From Helicoverpa zea (lineage: Eukaryota; Arthropoda; Insecta; Lepidoptera; Noctuidae): DNA of 64,000 nt. Below, piece after piece: positions 33,401-44,976 of this stretch (positions within the stretch are counted from its first letter, which is position 1; each line of letters starts with the position of its first letter). The stretch is from contig NC_061452.1 in NCBI RefSeq assembly GCF_022581195.2, positions 7,943,501-8,007,500 on the forward strand, read 5' to 3'. The position numbers and the translations under genes are program-made. The notes under the pieces are model-generated. The model saw only the letters and a list, made by a program, of their open reading frames with translations, was not told the origin of the DNA and did not search any database.

Positions 33401-34829
33401 TTCCGTAACTTCTTTATATAAATAATCGGTAAGTAAGCTCAGAAACTGGCCATAAATGGCACAATAGATATTAATGCATCTGTAAAAACGATTAAAAATA
33501 ACTATTCTAAAAACAACTTTTGTATCACGCTTTTTGCACCAACTATGTATTCAAAAGTTAATGCATTCTCGTTATGGAGATTCAATAATGTATTCAAAAT
33601 GATCGTGCTAAGCATTACTATGTCAAATAAAAATATATTTCTCCGGGAACGTGCTAAAGGTACTCTTTGCGGTTTCGTTTCCAAGTAACATGTATGCATT
33701 TTAACTGATCCAAAATAAAATAAAAATACCGGTAACCAATAAACAACCCAAACTTGTATCACCCCGATGACTAGTTCATGTGAGAATAGAGGACGAATTT
33801 AACTTAATATTTAGAGCAAGCATTAAAACAATATGAATGATGTACATTTTTTGCATGACCTTAACATTTTGATTTATTTTGTTGCCTATATTTATTGCTT
33901 GGTTTTGAATGTGGCTATATTTTGATTTGGGTTTTTGCATCCAACTATTCAATGTGCATCCTCATATACTCGCCGAAGAATTATTTGCGATGGACATATA
34001 AGTTAAAATAATTTCCAGGGAAAATGTGGACCGGTCCCGGCCTATTATTGCATACAACGATCTTGACTTCCCGGACAGCGGTGACATATTCTAAACATGT
34101 GTGTAGATAACAGAGTATAATAATTGTCTATAGATTTTATTGTTATTGTAAGCATTCCGTTGTCTGATCATTTGATTAGTGAATAAGCTGATACATACAT
34201 GTATAGAGTCAAATTCTCTTTCGATTTCAATACAATTTTGTATAATATTTTTTGAACCTTGACGGTTTTACTTGTAACGAGTCCAAGTAACCTATTCAAT
34301 GCGTAGTAAAATGATACTTTAAACAAATATTAATCCAAAATAAATTGTAATTATCCATACATTCAAGACTATACTTTTTTGAAATTAGTCTAATATAAAC
34401 CTTTAAAACTTACACGGTTAAATAAATATGTTAACTGTATTTTTCTGAAGGGATTACCTATTTATGTTTACAATGTCAACTTCTACCACCATATTTATTG
34501 TATGTTTTTTAATAAACTGTCCAAAATTCTAACGTGCCATCTTTTTATTCTGATTCCTTACAACCTTGACTTATAAATCCTCTATAACTTCACATAAATA
34601 ACCTCCCGGGAAGCTAAGATGTCAAACAAAATGCCGTAGTTGATGCAGTGTGATTTTCAGTAGTAAAATAGTGTTTGTGAGTGCAATTCCATTTGATATG
34701 TGCGCTGGGTGAGTTGCCACTAACGTAGTTAATGTGGTTGATTGTTAAAGGGGAGGCGGCGCCGAATTCCGCCCGGTGATACACTACCGTGACTTGGACG
34801 CCCCACGCGAACCCGACGAGTTCATTTAA
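24440..34829 (+). CDS. Ars2: Ars2 / Serrate RNA effector molecule homolog
   Basis: Ars2 bridges the nuclear cap-binding complex to RNA-processing and decay machineries, including primary microRNA processing. Exons: 24440-24579, 25132-25380, 25470-25655, 26567-26633, 26719-26914, 27993-28072, 28153-28321, 28443-28786, 28913-29053, 29236-29445, 29848-30135, 30215-30328, 30410-30553, 30791-30915, 31565-31681, 34751-34829; they keep one frame and encode 882 residues, close to the ~880 usual for animals. Landmarks: MADSDDEYDRKRRDKFRGE at the N-terminus; an Arg/Gly-rich tract; the conserved KLEFRRQQLNEFFVAHKDEE block; an acidic/Ser-Lys linker; an RRM-like region (SIFLRNLAPTITKAEVEA, WFRRGWVTF); a zinc finger (CPLSGKKFKGPDFIRKHIF, about 728-776); a Gly/Pro-rich tail; and YRDLDAP at the C-terminus. 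All donors are GT. A second candidate last exon, an 84-nt cassette and a tandem acceptor are listed separately. Confidence 0.95.
24655..24738 (+). other. Ars2: Candidate in-frame cassette exon in Ars2 intron 1
   Basis: The segment is preceded by a pyrimidine-rich acceptor (CTGATTTCTTACAG) and followed by donor GTAATA. It is exactly 84 nt, has no stop in the Ars2 frame, and keeps phase 2 on both sides. It would add 28 residues beginning SQPQSFEPPKIP between the charged N-terminus and the Arg/Gly tract. It was not recognised from Ars2 proteins known to me, so it may be lineage-specific or a chance match. Confidence 0.4.
26962..27958 (+). mobile_element. Non-autonomous Helitron-like element in Ars2 intron 5
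   Basis: It begins TCCTACTTTAATTATAAATATG and ends GCCGCTGGCGGCAGCTAG before a T, with a GCCGC/GCGGC hairpin just inside the 3' end. Early internal words (GTATGGATGTATGTTTGTTATTC, CCTGGATTAACACATAGG) are typical of the family seen at 19960. No ORF is present. Confidence 0.7.
29150..29190 (-). repeat. Short SINE fragment in Ars2 intron 9
   Basis: CTTCCAGTCTAACTGGACGCAGCTTAGCACCA resembles a piece of the antisense SINE at 18924-19163 (CTTCCAGTCTAACCGG...). It is a small relic. Confidence 0.5.
29570..29705. repeat. MITE with ~46-bp terminal inverted repeats in Ars2 intron 10
   Basis: The left end (TTACCACAAAAACTTTTAAAC... to CTTGTCTAAAAAAA) pairs with the reverse complement of the right end (TTACTACAAAAACTTAAAC... 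to CTTGTCTAAAAAAA), leaving a loop of about 40 bp. Total length is 136 bp with no coding content. Confidence 0.8.
30969..31140 (-). repeat. Dispersed repeat with (ATG)n tail, antisense, in Ars2 intron 14
   Basis: It starts with CATCATCATCATC, followed by GGCACTGGTCTCCTCTCACAC and AGAAGGATTGAGCGTTAATC, words I associate with common lepidopteran retroposons. The right limit is approximate. Confidence 0.5.
31560..31564 (+). other. Ars2: Tandem NAGNAG acceptor at Ars2 exon 15
   Basis: The acceptor reads CTTAGCAG|GTACGG. Splicing after TAG or after CAG both keep the frame and differ by one Arg codon. Tandem acceptors of this spacing commonly give mixed isoforms. Confidence 0.6.
32739..33101 (+). 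mobile_element. Full-length tRNA-derived SINE in Ars2 intron 15
   Basis: The tRNA-like head contains an A box (TGGTCTAGCTG, 32745-32755) and a B box (GGTTCGATTCC, 32788-32798), followed by a ~280-bp unique body and a (CAT)n-like 3' tail. The perfect 10-bp duplication ACATGGAGAG flanks it at 32729-32738 and 33102-33111. It is in the sense orientation of Ars2. Confidence 0.92.
34019..34094 (+). CDS. Ars2: Alternative last exon of Ars2 (proximal)
   Basis: An acceptor (ATAATTTCCAG) at 34017-34018 opens a phase-2-compatible exon. It ends in TAA 34092-34094 and encodes ENVDRSRP then IIAYNDLDFPDSGDIF. This parallels the distal exon, FRPVIHYRDLDAPREPDEF, in position and in the R-P-[IV]-I-x-Y-x-D-L-D-x-P pattern. 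Joined to exon 15 it gives 881 residues. Three AATAAA signals (34339, 34421, 34511) lie between it and the distal exon, so it could be a self-contained alternative last exon. It could also be a decaying exon copy. Confidence 0.65.
34339..34516 (+). terminator. Cluster of polyadenylation signals between the two Ars2 last exons
   Basis: AATAAA occurs at 34339-34344, 34421-34426 and 34511-34516. Any of these could end transcripts using the proximal last exon. Confidence 0.45.
34751..34829 (+). CDS. Ars2: Distal last exon of Ars2 (canonical C-terminus)
   Basis: The exon starts after TGTTAAAG with a weak pyrimidine tract and reads GGGAEFRPVIHYRDLDAP then REPDEFI and stop (TAA 34827-34829). It closely fits the conserved animal Ars2 end, a region reported to contact the cap-binding complex. 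The nearest AATAAA downstream is at 35435, implying a long 3' UTR. Confidence 0.85.
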
Positions 34830-37490
34830 CGTGGACCCTTACAACAGTGACCCCAAACGGACACGGTCACAAAGGCACTTAGATTTGGTCACAAACAACA
34901 TTTTGTTAAAAAATCATTGTATATAATTTCACTTGTTTTACCACTAAAATTAATTGCATCTCTTAGATTTAAGCTATGGAAAAGATATGTCACATGTTTA
35001 AGTGTATTTTACGAATACATAAGTTATTTTCACGTTTGATATTTTATTTGAGTAGATATAGATCCCGCTTATTTTGATACAGGAACATTCCTATCTTACC
35101 ATCAACCATGATTTTGAATGATTGCATATAGTAAAACTAGTAGCGAATATAGTAAAACTTCTTTAATTGTAAAAGAAGGCCGCAGTTGTCTCTCAGTTGC
35201 TATTCAACAGAATTGACATACGAGCACACTACGAGTCTACTAGACTTATTAGGATCACGTATTGGAATGGAATTGTGATGTCATACGTGGCGGACACGGA
35301 ATTAACATCTCAGAGCTCTTTCTAATAGCATTGAAACTCATTCGTTGTTGTAATGACCTTTTTGTACGGTTCTTCGAAATTAGGACCAAACAGGAAAATA
35401 TTTATAATTTTACTTAAGAATGATGTGTTTTATGAATAAACCTTTTAAAATGTTACCAAGTAAATCGTTCCATAAATACTTAAAGCTGTATCCTCTGCAA
35501 GGTTAGCTATATAAACCTTGACCTCTGGAATTACCTTGGATCTTACATTAGGCTAGCTGGAACGCTGAGCTGTTGTCATTTACTGATTCTTCCACAAGTG
35601 ATCGCATAACAACTTATTGTATCATATTTCCATTTCCATTACATCTTAGGGATAAATACATAAATTAAACCATAAGAGGACAATCCATTACGTGATTGGT
35701 ATTTTTATATTCCGTGTAAGTCAATGCCGAGTGCACGACTCTGTATGTATGATTGGTACAAATATAGAAGGTATGTGTGGAGAATTTGTGGTGAGAACAT
35801 CCATGCGACGGCGACGCGTCACCCGGATGTGTGCGGGATGCACGCTTGCGGTCACACGACAAGCGAAGCGACTCGCTGCATGTCAACCCTCGCTTACGTA
35901 ACCTACAATAGCATATTTATGGGTCTTAACAATTGCATTGCAATCGCTATACTTGAGATCCTTTCAAAGTTTTGATGCTGTTATTCATAATCTAATTTTT
36001 CAAATCTAGTCTATACCAACCCTGTTGAAAAAGAACCTTCATGTCTATGGATTTCGGTATATAAAGTTGTAAATAAAATCCATTTTTTTACAAATTCTAT
36101 GTTATGGAACCAGATGTCTAGCCCTTAAACATTAGCTACCAAGAAAACGCTACAACAAGCTGCATAGCGGAGCTGACTTTGGATTGCATGCCCATCAAAT
36201 GGGCACACCAACCTTCATGAATAGGAATTGCATTTGGAAAGATTCTATCTAACATCTGCATAGAGTATAGAAAATATTTGAAAAATATTATTCAGGTATG
36301 TTCACGTCTGTCTATTTATAGTCCTTTACAATTATGGGAATTACATATATTCAAGACATCACAAATGCAAATCTGATAAGGACCCAGGATTGACCCCTGG
36401 AATATCCAGTTACCCAAGAGAATACTTAGGTAAAGAACCTGAGCCAGTATTAAGAATATCGCTGCTAACGGAGTTTTATAAACAAATACAGAGGTAAGTT
36501 GGTTTCTTGCATACTTAGGTACGTCGTATAAGTTGTCAGAAATATGTGACCAGAGTGCTAATTAATGTGACAAGTGCCTGATAAAAATATCTGGTGACTC
36601 ATTTCATTAATGCTATTAACATATGCATACTACACAAATTGGATCAGCAAGGTTTTGGAAATTACTTATTTATCTACCAAATCTTTGCTTCTGCTCAGGA
36701 TCTTCTGAAAAGCTCTTTTGAACTGAGATCTATTGGATGCTGACGATTGTATCAATAAATCGACAAAGGCAGAGAAGGAAACAAAATGCGTTATAACAAT
36801 TTGTTACTTCCATGTTTTTATTGAACATTTTTTTTTGGGTCCATCAATATTTACTTAGTAATGGTCGGTAGGGCCATTAACTGGCAGTAGCTGAGTAGAA
36901 TTTATTGATTGCAGTTCAGTTTAATATCCGTGTTTTTTGTAGGTATATTTAATTGTCTCATCGTTCTTTGAATCGTAAGTAACATCTTGAGGAAACCAGA
37001 ATTTACGCCTGAGGAGCTGACTGTAACTGCCCAATACACATTTCTGCAAAGGCATAACAGCTGTGTATTTCTGTATATATGTATGATGTATTTCAAATCT
37101 CTAAGACCACTAGCTTCAGCACTGACTTAAAGCTCTTTGTGCTACTCAATGAACAACAAAAGCATTCCTCTACTAATTAGTATCGCGCTCACATCTCATC
37201 ACTGACATTGCTACTTCAGGCAACAATAAAAATATCATAATACACAGTATGGGTATGTCAGCGTGTTTTCCCGACCATTTAGTTTTTGGATGACATATGA
37301 TGGAATGAGTAATACGTTTATTATTATCAGGTAGCCACTATCGGTAAGAACCACGTCTGTATTACAATGAGCTGTAGAGCGCTTTAAGAACACGGGAAAC
37401 AATACTCACTGCCTACGCTAATACAGCCTCCGATTCGCGGTAACACCAACTGGTTTTTTGCTATAATACACTAGCGTCTATTTGTGTATC
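34830..37490. other. Ars2 3' UTR followed by intergenic DNA
   Basis: No credible ORF. A short GC-richer patch at about 35780-35890 gives overlapping frames on both strands without protein-like sequence. Confidence 0.55.
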
Positions 37491-37493
37491 GCT

Positions 37494-37502
37494 TTATAAA
37501 AG
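37494..37502 (+). promoter_or_regulatory. TATA box of the Ser/Gly-rich secreted protein gene
   Basis: TTATAAAAG lies about 50 bp before the start codon, placing the transcription start near 37525. Confidence 0.75.
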
Positions 37503-37546
37503 CAAGCGGCTGCAGAACAAAAACATTGTGTGTGAGAAGCTTCACC

Positions 37547-40500
37547 ATGATGGAGCTCACCTGTGCCGTGCTTCTGATATCAGCGAGCTTAGTGACAGCT
37601 ACCCCTTACGGATATGGGGTCAAGGGTGGGGCAGCGGCTAAAGGTAGGTGTATCCTTATATCATGCTGTTACCTACTGTATAGCCCGTACTAATTAGAAA
37701 CCATCAATTAAGTCATATTGCCATTAATTTTATATTAAGTTCAAGTTCATTATCGGGCAACTATCTAATTATATCTAAGTAATTGGCATTCAAAATAGTG
37801 ATGAGTGATAAAATCTGGTGGCCATTATGTTTATGTATTTTTTGTAACTTTATTTATGCGGGTACGGGGTACCTATCTATGGTTTTTTTATGTACCGTAT
37901 TTTTTGTGTATTTTGGGAGGGGAGGTACCCACACGTTATTCTGTGTGGTATGTAACAGTAGGTTTATATTTGAAACAACATTACCTAAGAAGCTCCCTTG
38001 ATATGTTTTTGTTAGTTTTAAATATTGTAACTTTGTAACAGTTAAGATCTCCCATTATTAACATAAATTACAATTCATAATTGCTTACATTGAGTAAGTA
38101 CATCACAATAACAATACTCAATTACCACCACGGTTAGCGCAGATACTGGTTTGATTCCGGCCCTTTTTTTTTCGATTACCAACATTTTTTATTATGACTC
38201 ACAGGATAGGTCTAATCTAGGGTCTAGTCTAGGTCTAATTTAAAACCTTCCCGATTTACTTTAAATATTTAATAATTACCTGCATAATTTTATTGATCAA
38301 TCGTATGTATTTTTTTTCAGCTGAATCGAGTGCCGCTGCTGGTTCCTTTGGTGGCGTAGGTGACATACCTGTGGCTATACCGCTTGGAGCTAGCTATTCA
38401 GGAAGTTTCTCAAAATCATCATCGTCCAGTTCTTCTTCTTCAAGTGCTAGTTCAAGTTCAAGCTCTAGCTCTTTTAGCTACAGCGGCTCCGGAGCCAATG
38501 GGCTCGGATATAATGGCGGAGCACACGGAAATGGAGGATGCTCATCTGGATCCTGCCCGAACGCTGGGGGCAGTGGTGTAGCAGTTCCTCACGGTTCCTC
38601 TTCAGGCGCTAGTGGTGCTGGGCTAAATGCTGGAGCACTTGGCAATGGAGGATGCTCTTCTGGATCTTGTCCGAGTGCAGGAGATAATGGCGTATCAGCC
38701 ACCCATGGTTCCACTTCAGGAGCCGCTGGTTATGGTTTGAATGGTGGAGCACATGGCAATGGAGGATGCTCATCCGGATCCTGCTCGACTGGAGGAGATA
38801 ATGCAGTATCAATTCCTCATGGTTCCTCTTCAGGATATAATACAGCTAATGCCGCAGCTACAGCTGGAGCAGGAGCAGGAGCTTTATCAGGACCCGGATG
38901 TCAGGGACCTAGTTGTGATGGCAGTTCTGAAAAATGTACGTCTGGGCAGTGTAAACCTAAGTCTCCCAGCGGAAGTTCAACTGGTTCAGATTCACACAAA
39001 TGTGCTTCGGGTCAGTGTGGATCGGGCCTAGAAGGTGGTGTATCTCAAGGAGACTATGGTTCAAATGATATTCGTGTTGTAACAGATTCCGCTCATGATG
39101 CGAAAGACCAATCCTCAAATATTGACAAAACCTCATATAATGCTGCCAATTCCGATTGCTCCAACGGAAACTGCAATACCGCTAGACCATTAAGTTCAAA
39201 ACCCAACTATTATGGTGCCGGAAACTCCAACCAAGGATCCAGCGCTGCAAACAATCATCAACCATCTAATTCAAATACTGGAGTAACCTCTCACTATCAG
39301 AAACCATCCACACATTTGGAAACACCTAAGTTGAGTTCAAAGTGCAGCTCGGGAAACTGTCATGCTGAACCAGCAGGACCATCTGGTTCATATGACAGTT
39401 CACCTTCAAGTTATAATGTACCCATTCATGGAGCATACAACAATGGTGCGCAGAAACCGATTTGTGATGGTGGTAAATGTGATAACCAACCTAAAGGGCC
39501 ATATTCTTCCCCAAATACCAATACATTTACAACAGGCTACCAACAACATTCACCTTCGGCAGACAATTACGTGACGAATGGTCCATCTTATAATACTCCA
39601 AGCTCCAATTGCGCTGGTTCAAACTGTTTTGGCTCGCCAGCAAATCAAAATTCGGGTGCGCCTACTTATACCCCAACACCAGCTCCCCTTAATTTTGGAC
39701 AGCAACCTTCGATTAATTTACCGGGACACGCTGGTCACACGAAACCAACTGATATAAGTAAACCATCAGCTGACAAACTTCCAGTATATACAGGAGGTTT
39801 TGGCGGCCCTGCTGGAGTATTAAATCCCAATGAGTTTGATGTAGCTGCACCTACAGCGACCGGACACCCAAGCCACGCTCATGGAACTACGCCACAAAAT
39901 GGACAACCTTCAGGTAGTTATCAAACTGGTTGCAATTCGCCTAGCTGTTCTGGATACCCCTCTGCTCCTGGATCCGCTACTCCATCAGGATCGTATGGTC
40001 ACAAACCCAGTGGATCAACACCTAATGATAAATTACCAACATATACAGGTGGCTTCGGTGGACCCGCTGGCATGCTTAAACCAAATGACTATGCTCACCC
40101 AGGCAGTTCATCACATAACACACAGTCGCCAGTGAACAACAATGGCATTACAGGATGCAAAACTGGAAATTGTGGCGCGTATTCACCAAGCGCAGGTGCT
40201 ACAACTGGGCCTATATCACCAGGATACTCTGGTAGTACGAAACCGAATACTGGCATAAATTCCAACGAAAAACTTCCAACGTATACCGGAGGTTTCGGTG
40301 GACCAGATGGAGTTTTTAATCCCAATAAATATGATGCCCATCAAACCGGTCCCACTAGCCCTGCTCATACTCCCTCAGGAACTTATATCAACCCCACCTC
40401 TGGAGGCTGCACAACACCAAATTGTTATTCCCCTCAGGGCAGTTCTGCTTCAGCTAATGCAAATGCGCACCCCATTGGTATCATAAAACCTGGTTCCGGT

Positions 40501-42090
40501 GCCCACCCCTCAACAGTGCCTTCATACACCGGTGGTTACCAAAGTCCTTCTGTAGTAAACAAACCTAATGAAATCAGTGCAACCGTATCGGGTCCGAACT
40601 ATACTCCTACACAGTCGCAATCGACACCGGGAAGTCATACAGGTGGATGTAAAACTGGGAACTGTGGCGTTTACCCTGTCAGTGGATCATCATCAGCAGA
40701 CGCTTATACGCAATCCGGATCGTTTGGAGTTACCAAGCCTGCATACGCCAATCCCGTGAATTCACAATATACCGGAGGTTATAATGACCAGTCGGGTACA
40801 CTCCAACCTCACCAACATACACCAACTGCAGGCAGTGGTGCTGAGGGCTGCAAGACACCAAATTGCGTCAGTTCACCCACGGCCACAGGTGTAGCTATAT
40901 CTGGAGTTAATACTCAATCTGGGTCTAACTCTCAAACAGGATCATACGGAACCACAAAACCTAGCGGTCCCACCTACTCGGGTGGCTTTGGAGGGGCTCC
41001 AGGTATATTAAATCCGAATGATTATACTATTCCTGCCGTAGGTGCCACACCCAATAATAAACCAACTGGCGTTTCAAAGCCTGCCGCTTGCACTTCTGGT
41101 AGTTGCAGTTCTCAACATCCTCAAGGCTCTGCTTCACACTCTCATAACGATGCTTCCAATACAGCTCACGCAACAGCTGCAGCTGATGCTAATGCTGTTG
41201 CGTACACTGGCGGATTTGGAGGACCACCTGGCGTCCTTGAACCTTATGATGATGGTAAAGGTGGAGCTAAACCTGCCCACGGTGGACAATCTCACGGATC
41301 TCACGCAGGCGGCTATAGTTCTCCCAACGCAAACATTAATTCGGCTCACGGAACAGCTCCTGGAGCGAACAGTGGTATAACGGGACCTGCCGGGGTTTCT
41401 GGAGCTCATGGCAATGGTGCTCATGCTGGCAGTGCAGCAGGTGCGGCGGCGTTCGCAGGGGCTGCAGCCGGTGCTTCAGCTGGTTCCCACGGATATAACA
41501 CACATGGATCAAGCTACAACCACGCGGGAAATACAAAAGGAGGAAGTCCTTGTGGAGGAGGATGCGGTGGTTCTACTGGCGGAGCTTATAATGGCGGTTT
41601 GAGCGGTGGCGCTCATAACACAGGTTCAGGCTATGATTTCAGTGGCGGTCTCGGTTCTCCAAAGCTTGGTTACTCAGATGGGCTGACGGGCTCGGGCAGT
41701 CTATCAGCCGCCACGGCAAAGAGTCTGGCAGGCGCCAACGCCTTCGGTCTGGGAGGCAGCTTCGCCAGCAGCTCCGCCAGTGCGCATGCTTCAGCTGGAG
41801 CCTACACTAAAGGAGGTAAGAATCATTAAATCACCATAAGACGTTCACTTAACCCAGAACTTTTAAACGATGTTTACTACTAATTACGTGGGTGATTTAG
41901 AGTTTCAATCTAATTTCGTGTGACGAAAACTTCCCCACAGTTCTAAGCTTATATCTCTTTATTTTTTAACTTTAATTTGCGTCTGTACAAAAAAACATTT
42001 TATCAATCTTGGATAGGTAGTCAATTAAAAGCTTTGAAAACGGTTATCTAATTTTTTCATCCATTTGTTTCAGGTTACGGAAAACGATAA
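37547..42090 (+). CDS. Secreted Ser/Gly/Asn-rich repetitive protein with C-x4-C motifs (unknown)
   Basis: Three exons (37547-37643, 38321-41815, 42074-42090; phase 1 junctions) encode 1202 residues. Exon 1 gives a signal peptide (MMELTCAVLLISASLVTA). The mature protein has a poly-Ser block at about residues 59-90. It has sixteen C-x4-C pairs (CSSGSC, CKTGNC, CTTPNC, CDGGKC and so on). Seven modules resemble YTGGFGGPAGVLNPN, from about 520 to 1000. An Ala/Gly-rich region lies near 1065-1090, then a CGGGC cluster, and the protein ends GYGKR. The composition suits an extracellular structural material such as silk glue, cuticle or egg coat; no named family was recognised. The apparent Met at 38293 is intronic. 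A TATA box precedes the gene and a polyadenylation signal follows. Confidence 0.85.
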
Positions 42091-42230
42091 ACACCGAATT
42101 TAACTAAAGACGTACCTATTAGATTGTTATGGAAACGAAGACTTATTTAATGTAACTTTTACTTTGTAAGTACGATAGTCGATAGATATTGTGATAACGA
42201 TGTGATAGATAATGGAAAATTGTGTAAAGA

Positions 42231-42236
42231 AATAAA
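42231..42236 (+). terminator. Polyadenylation signal of the Ser/Gly-rich gene
   Basis: AATAAA lies about 140 bp after the stop codon. Confidence 0.7.
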
Positions 42237-42239
42237 CGC

Positions 42240-44312
42240 TTTTCTTTTATTATACCACTCTCGTTTGTTCTATGTGTGAATTCATAAAAAAAAACAAATG
42301 TCATCGGGAGAGTTCTGGTATCGATATTGGATCCGCTATCGATATGCAATGAATGTATGCTCAGTAAAGACTATTATTGTTAAAGCATTATATGAAAAAG
42401 AAATAAAAAAAAGATATAAATTACAAATCGTTTCAATAGTTTACCGAAGACCCAACAAAATCATAACTTCCTAGCTAGCTACAAATGCCATTTACAGAAA
42501 AAAATCTTACTAAATGTCACATTACTCATAGTTCAAATCGATCGGGACATGTGTATCAAAATCACATTCACAGCATTCAAATCAATTAGGAAATCCTCCT
42601 TACCCAGAATAATTTATTTCCTCCATTCATGTTGGAAATACATATCTATTTTAAAATTAAATGACAATTAAGATTTTTCTGATAAGCCACATAAAAACGT
42701 CAGACTGTACCACTCCCATTTTGAGCCATCAATGACAAATTGCAATCTAAAATCGTCTTTTTTATTTGCTGTCTCAATAATAATTTATATCGAAGATCTA
42801 ATCAACCAAGTGTTAGAGTAGTATTACGTCACCTCATGTATCTTCCCACGAGGATATAGAAATGTTTGTTTTGAACTTGACTGCGACAACCCACCTCTAC
42901 GTAGGTACCTACCTACCTATCTAAATTTTTAACACGCTTCATGAATAGCTAACGAGGTATACCAACCACTTTTTGTGACTAAGAGTAGTACTTCTAGTGA
43001 TTGAATTTTAAATAATGTTCGTCTGTACCTCTTGAGATTATGACCTGTCTAAAGTTACAATGGCGCCTAGATCGAATCTCATAATTCCCTAATTATTTAC
43101 GACTAATTAAAACTTTGTCATGGGGATGATCAATATAGTCAAAACATGTCTAAAACAATTATTGTATAAATGCAGAAGATGTGTGGGAGTTACTTATTAT
43201 TTCGATAGAATTTTGAGAAACTACTTCTCCATACCCATACCTACCCTTCTAAATGTTCCAGTGTTGAACCGTGAACTAAACAGTCACTTATCAGTTTAAA
43301 TGATCAGGAAAATCATTTAAACGCGATATAAAATTACGATCCACATCCTTTTGGTATAATGAGCATCGAAGTTATAGGTACCTAAACAAAGTACCTACCT
43401 AATGATACTTACATTGATAATCATTTAATACGTTAAATATAAAATCATTTTATATCTATCATTACATTGAAACGATGGGAATAACAATGATTGCAATAAT
43501 TACGTGCAGCCTTCTAAGGAGGTAAACCGAGGACCCATTTTGTTCAGATCGTAAATCACACGAACCGTGTCATACTCGTATGTTTGCTGATATAATCATC
43601 CACTTCTCTCATCCATTGTTTAAGGCTAGTTCACGGATGCTGTGCGAATAAATTATTCATAAACGTTCGACATCCATCTGCCATCAGCACCTACTTACCG
43701 CGTTACTTATTAGTATGAAGGTCTACGTATACAAGTCTTACTCTAATTGTGTATGCGGATATTAGACTATGGAATATAATAGCATAGGTACCGATATAGT
43801 GCTGTCCCTATATGAAGTCTCAAGTGTCTTTGGTTCAGTGACCCCCTCTACGGAGGTCACCTGGCAAGGTGTTGGGTTTTCACACCAGGAATTTCTCAAT
43901 TCTCAAAAGAAGCCGGTACCTAGTTTGAATTTGCACCTAGTGATTGTTATGGGTGGCTAATATATATTCCTTGGAGTAAAGGAGCAGATTGTTATCAAAA
44001 TATCTGTGCAAGTAAAAATATACTTTGAATATCATACTCTAGATGTCAACATTATTTATATATTATTAATAGCGTTGATCACCCATTCTTTATTCATCTA
44101 ATATAATCCCTGTCACCTCAACTATGTTACGTAGGCGCACATAAAAGTAACTATGTACATTGTCGCGATTATAATTAAAATTCTTTCAATGGTAAAGAAT
44201 TAATTATTGTATAATTAGTACCTATCGAATGATATTATTAGATACATAAATTACTTGCTGTACTGGTATGCGGTATTCAATTAGATTTATTATTTTCACC
44301 ACGATTAGGTAT
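42240..44312. other. Intergenic, no gene recognised
   Basis: AT-rich with many TAGGTACCTA words. A short frame near 43769-43960 looks like repeat debris rather than a gene. Confidence 0.5.
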
Positions 44313-44976
44313 AATGTACTTCTACCGATAAGCTTATGTGGAACCGTGCTTAAAATTGTTACGAAGTTTAAATATCTGGGACATATTATTACAGAAAACT
44401 TGATGGATGATGACGATATGGAACGGCAGAGGCGCAGTATAGCCTGTAGAAGTAACATGCTAGCCAGGCGTTTCTACCACTGCTCTAAACAGGTGAAGGT
44501 GACGCTGTTCAAGGCGTACTGTCAGTCGTTCTACACCAGCCAACTCTGGTACCGGTACACGAGGAGTGCGTATAACACTCTTCGTGTACAATATAATAAT
44601 GCATTCCGGGTAATGATGAACTTGCCCTGGCGGTGTAGTGCGACTGACATGTTCGCTGAGAGCAGTGTTGCAGGGTTTGTTGGTCTAGTACAGAAGCTCA
44701 GGGTGTCATTCTACAGCAGAGCAGCCCTGAGTACCAACAAAATTGTGTCCTCTGTTTTTCATAACGTCCATCTAACCCGAGAGATGAAAGACTTTTATTA
44801 ATTTTTAATTACATGTAGGTTAAGTTTTTATTTTTATTTCATTTTGTTATTTTATTTTATTAAGTATTATGTATTTCAAAGTTTAAGTCATGATGTTTGT
44901 GTTAGTGTGTCTATATCTCGTGTATGTTATGGGTAATTACCTGAAATAAACAATATTTAATTTAATTTAATTTAAT
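44313..44976 (+). mobile_element. 5'-truncated LINE fragment (RT C-terminal region)
   Basis: The open frame to 44801 encodes the end of a non-LTR polymerase: FKYLGHIITENLMDDDDME, then LFKAYCQSFYTSQLWYRY and YNNAFRVMMNLPW. It is followed by an AT-rich 3' UTR and a TTTAA-type tail (AATATTTAATTTAATTTAAT). RT motifs A-C are missing. The clade was not settled. The frame is still open, suggesting moderate age. Confidence 0.8.

Noticed and set aside
35665..35975. Overlapping frames near 35.7-35.9 kb
   Set aside because: Three frames on both strands with no conserved motif, splice logic or codon bias; composition effect.
38293..41829. Single-exon 1178-residue protein starting at 38293
   Set aside because: The Met lies in the intron before a TTTTTTTTCAG acceptor. 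The signal-peptide exon at 37547 and the short last exon at 42074 fit the phase.
44268..44801. Host gene encoding a 177-residue protein
   Set aside because: The sequence is a LINE polymerase C-terminus followed by a LINE-like tail.
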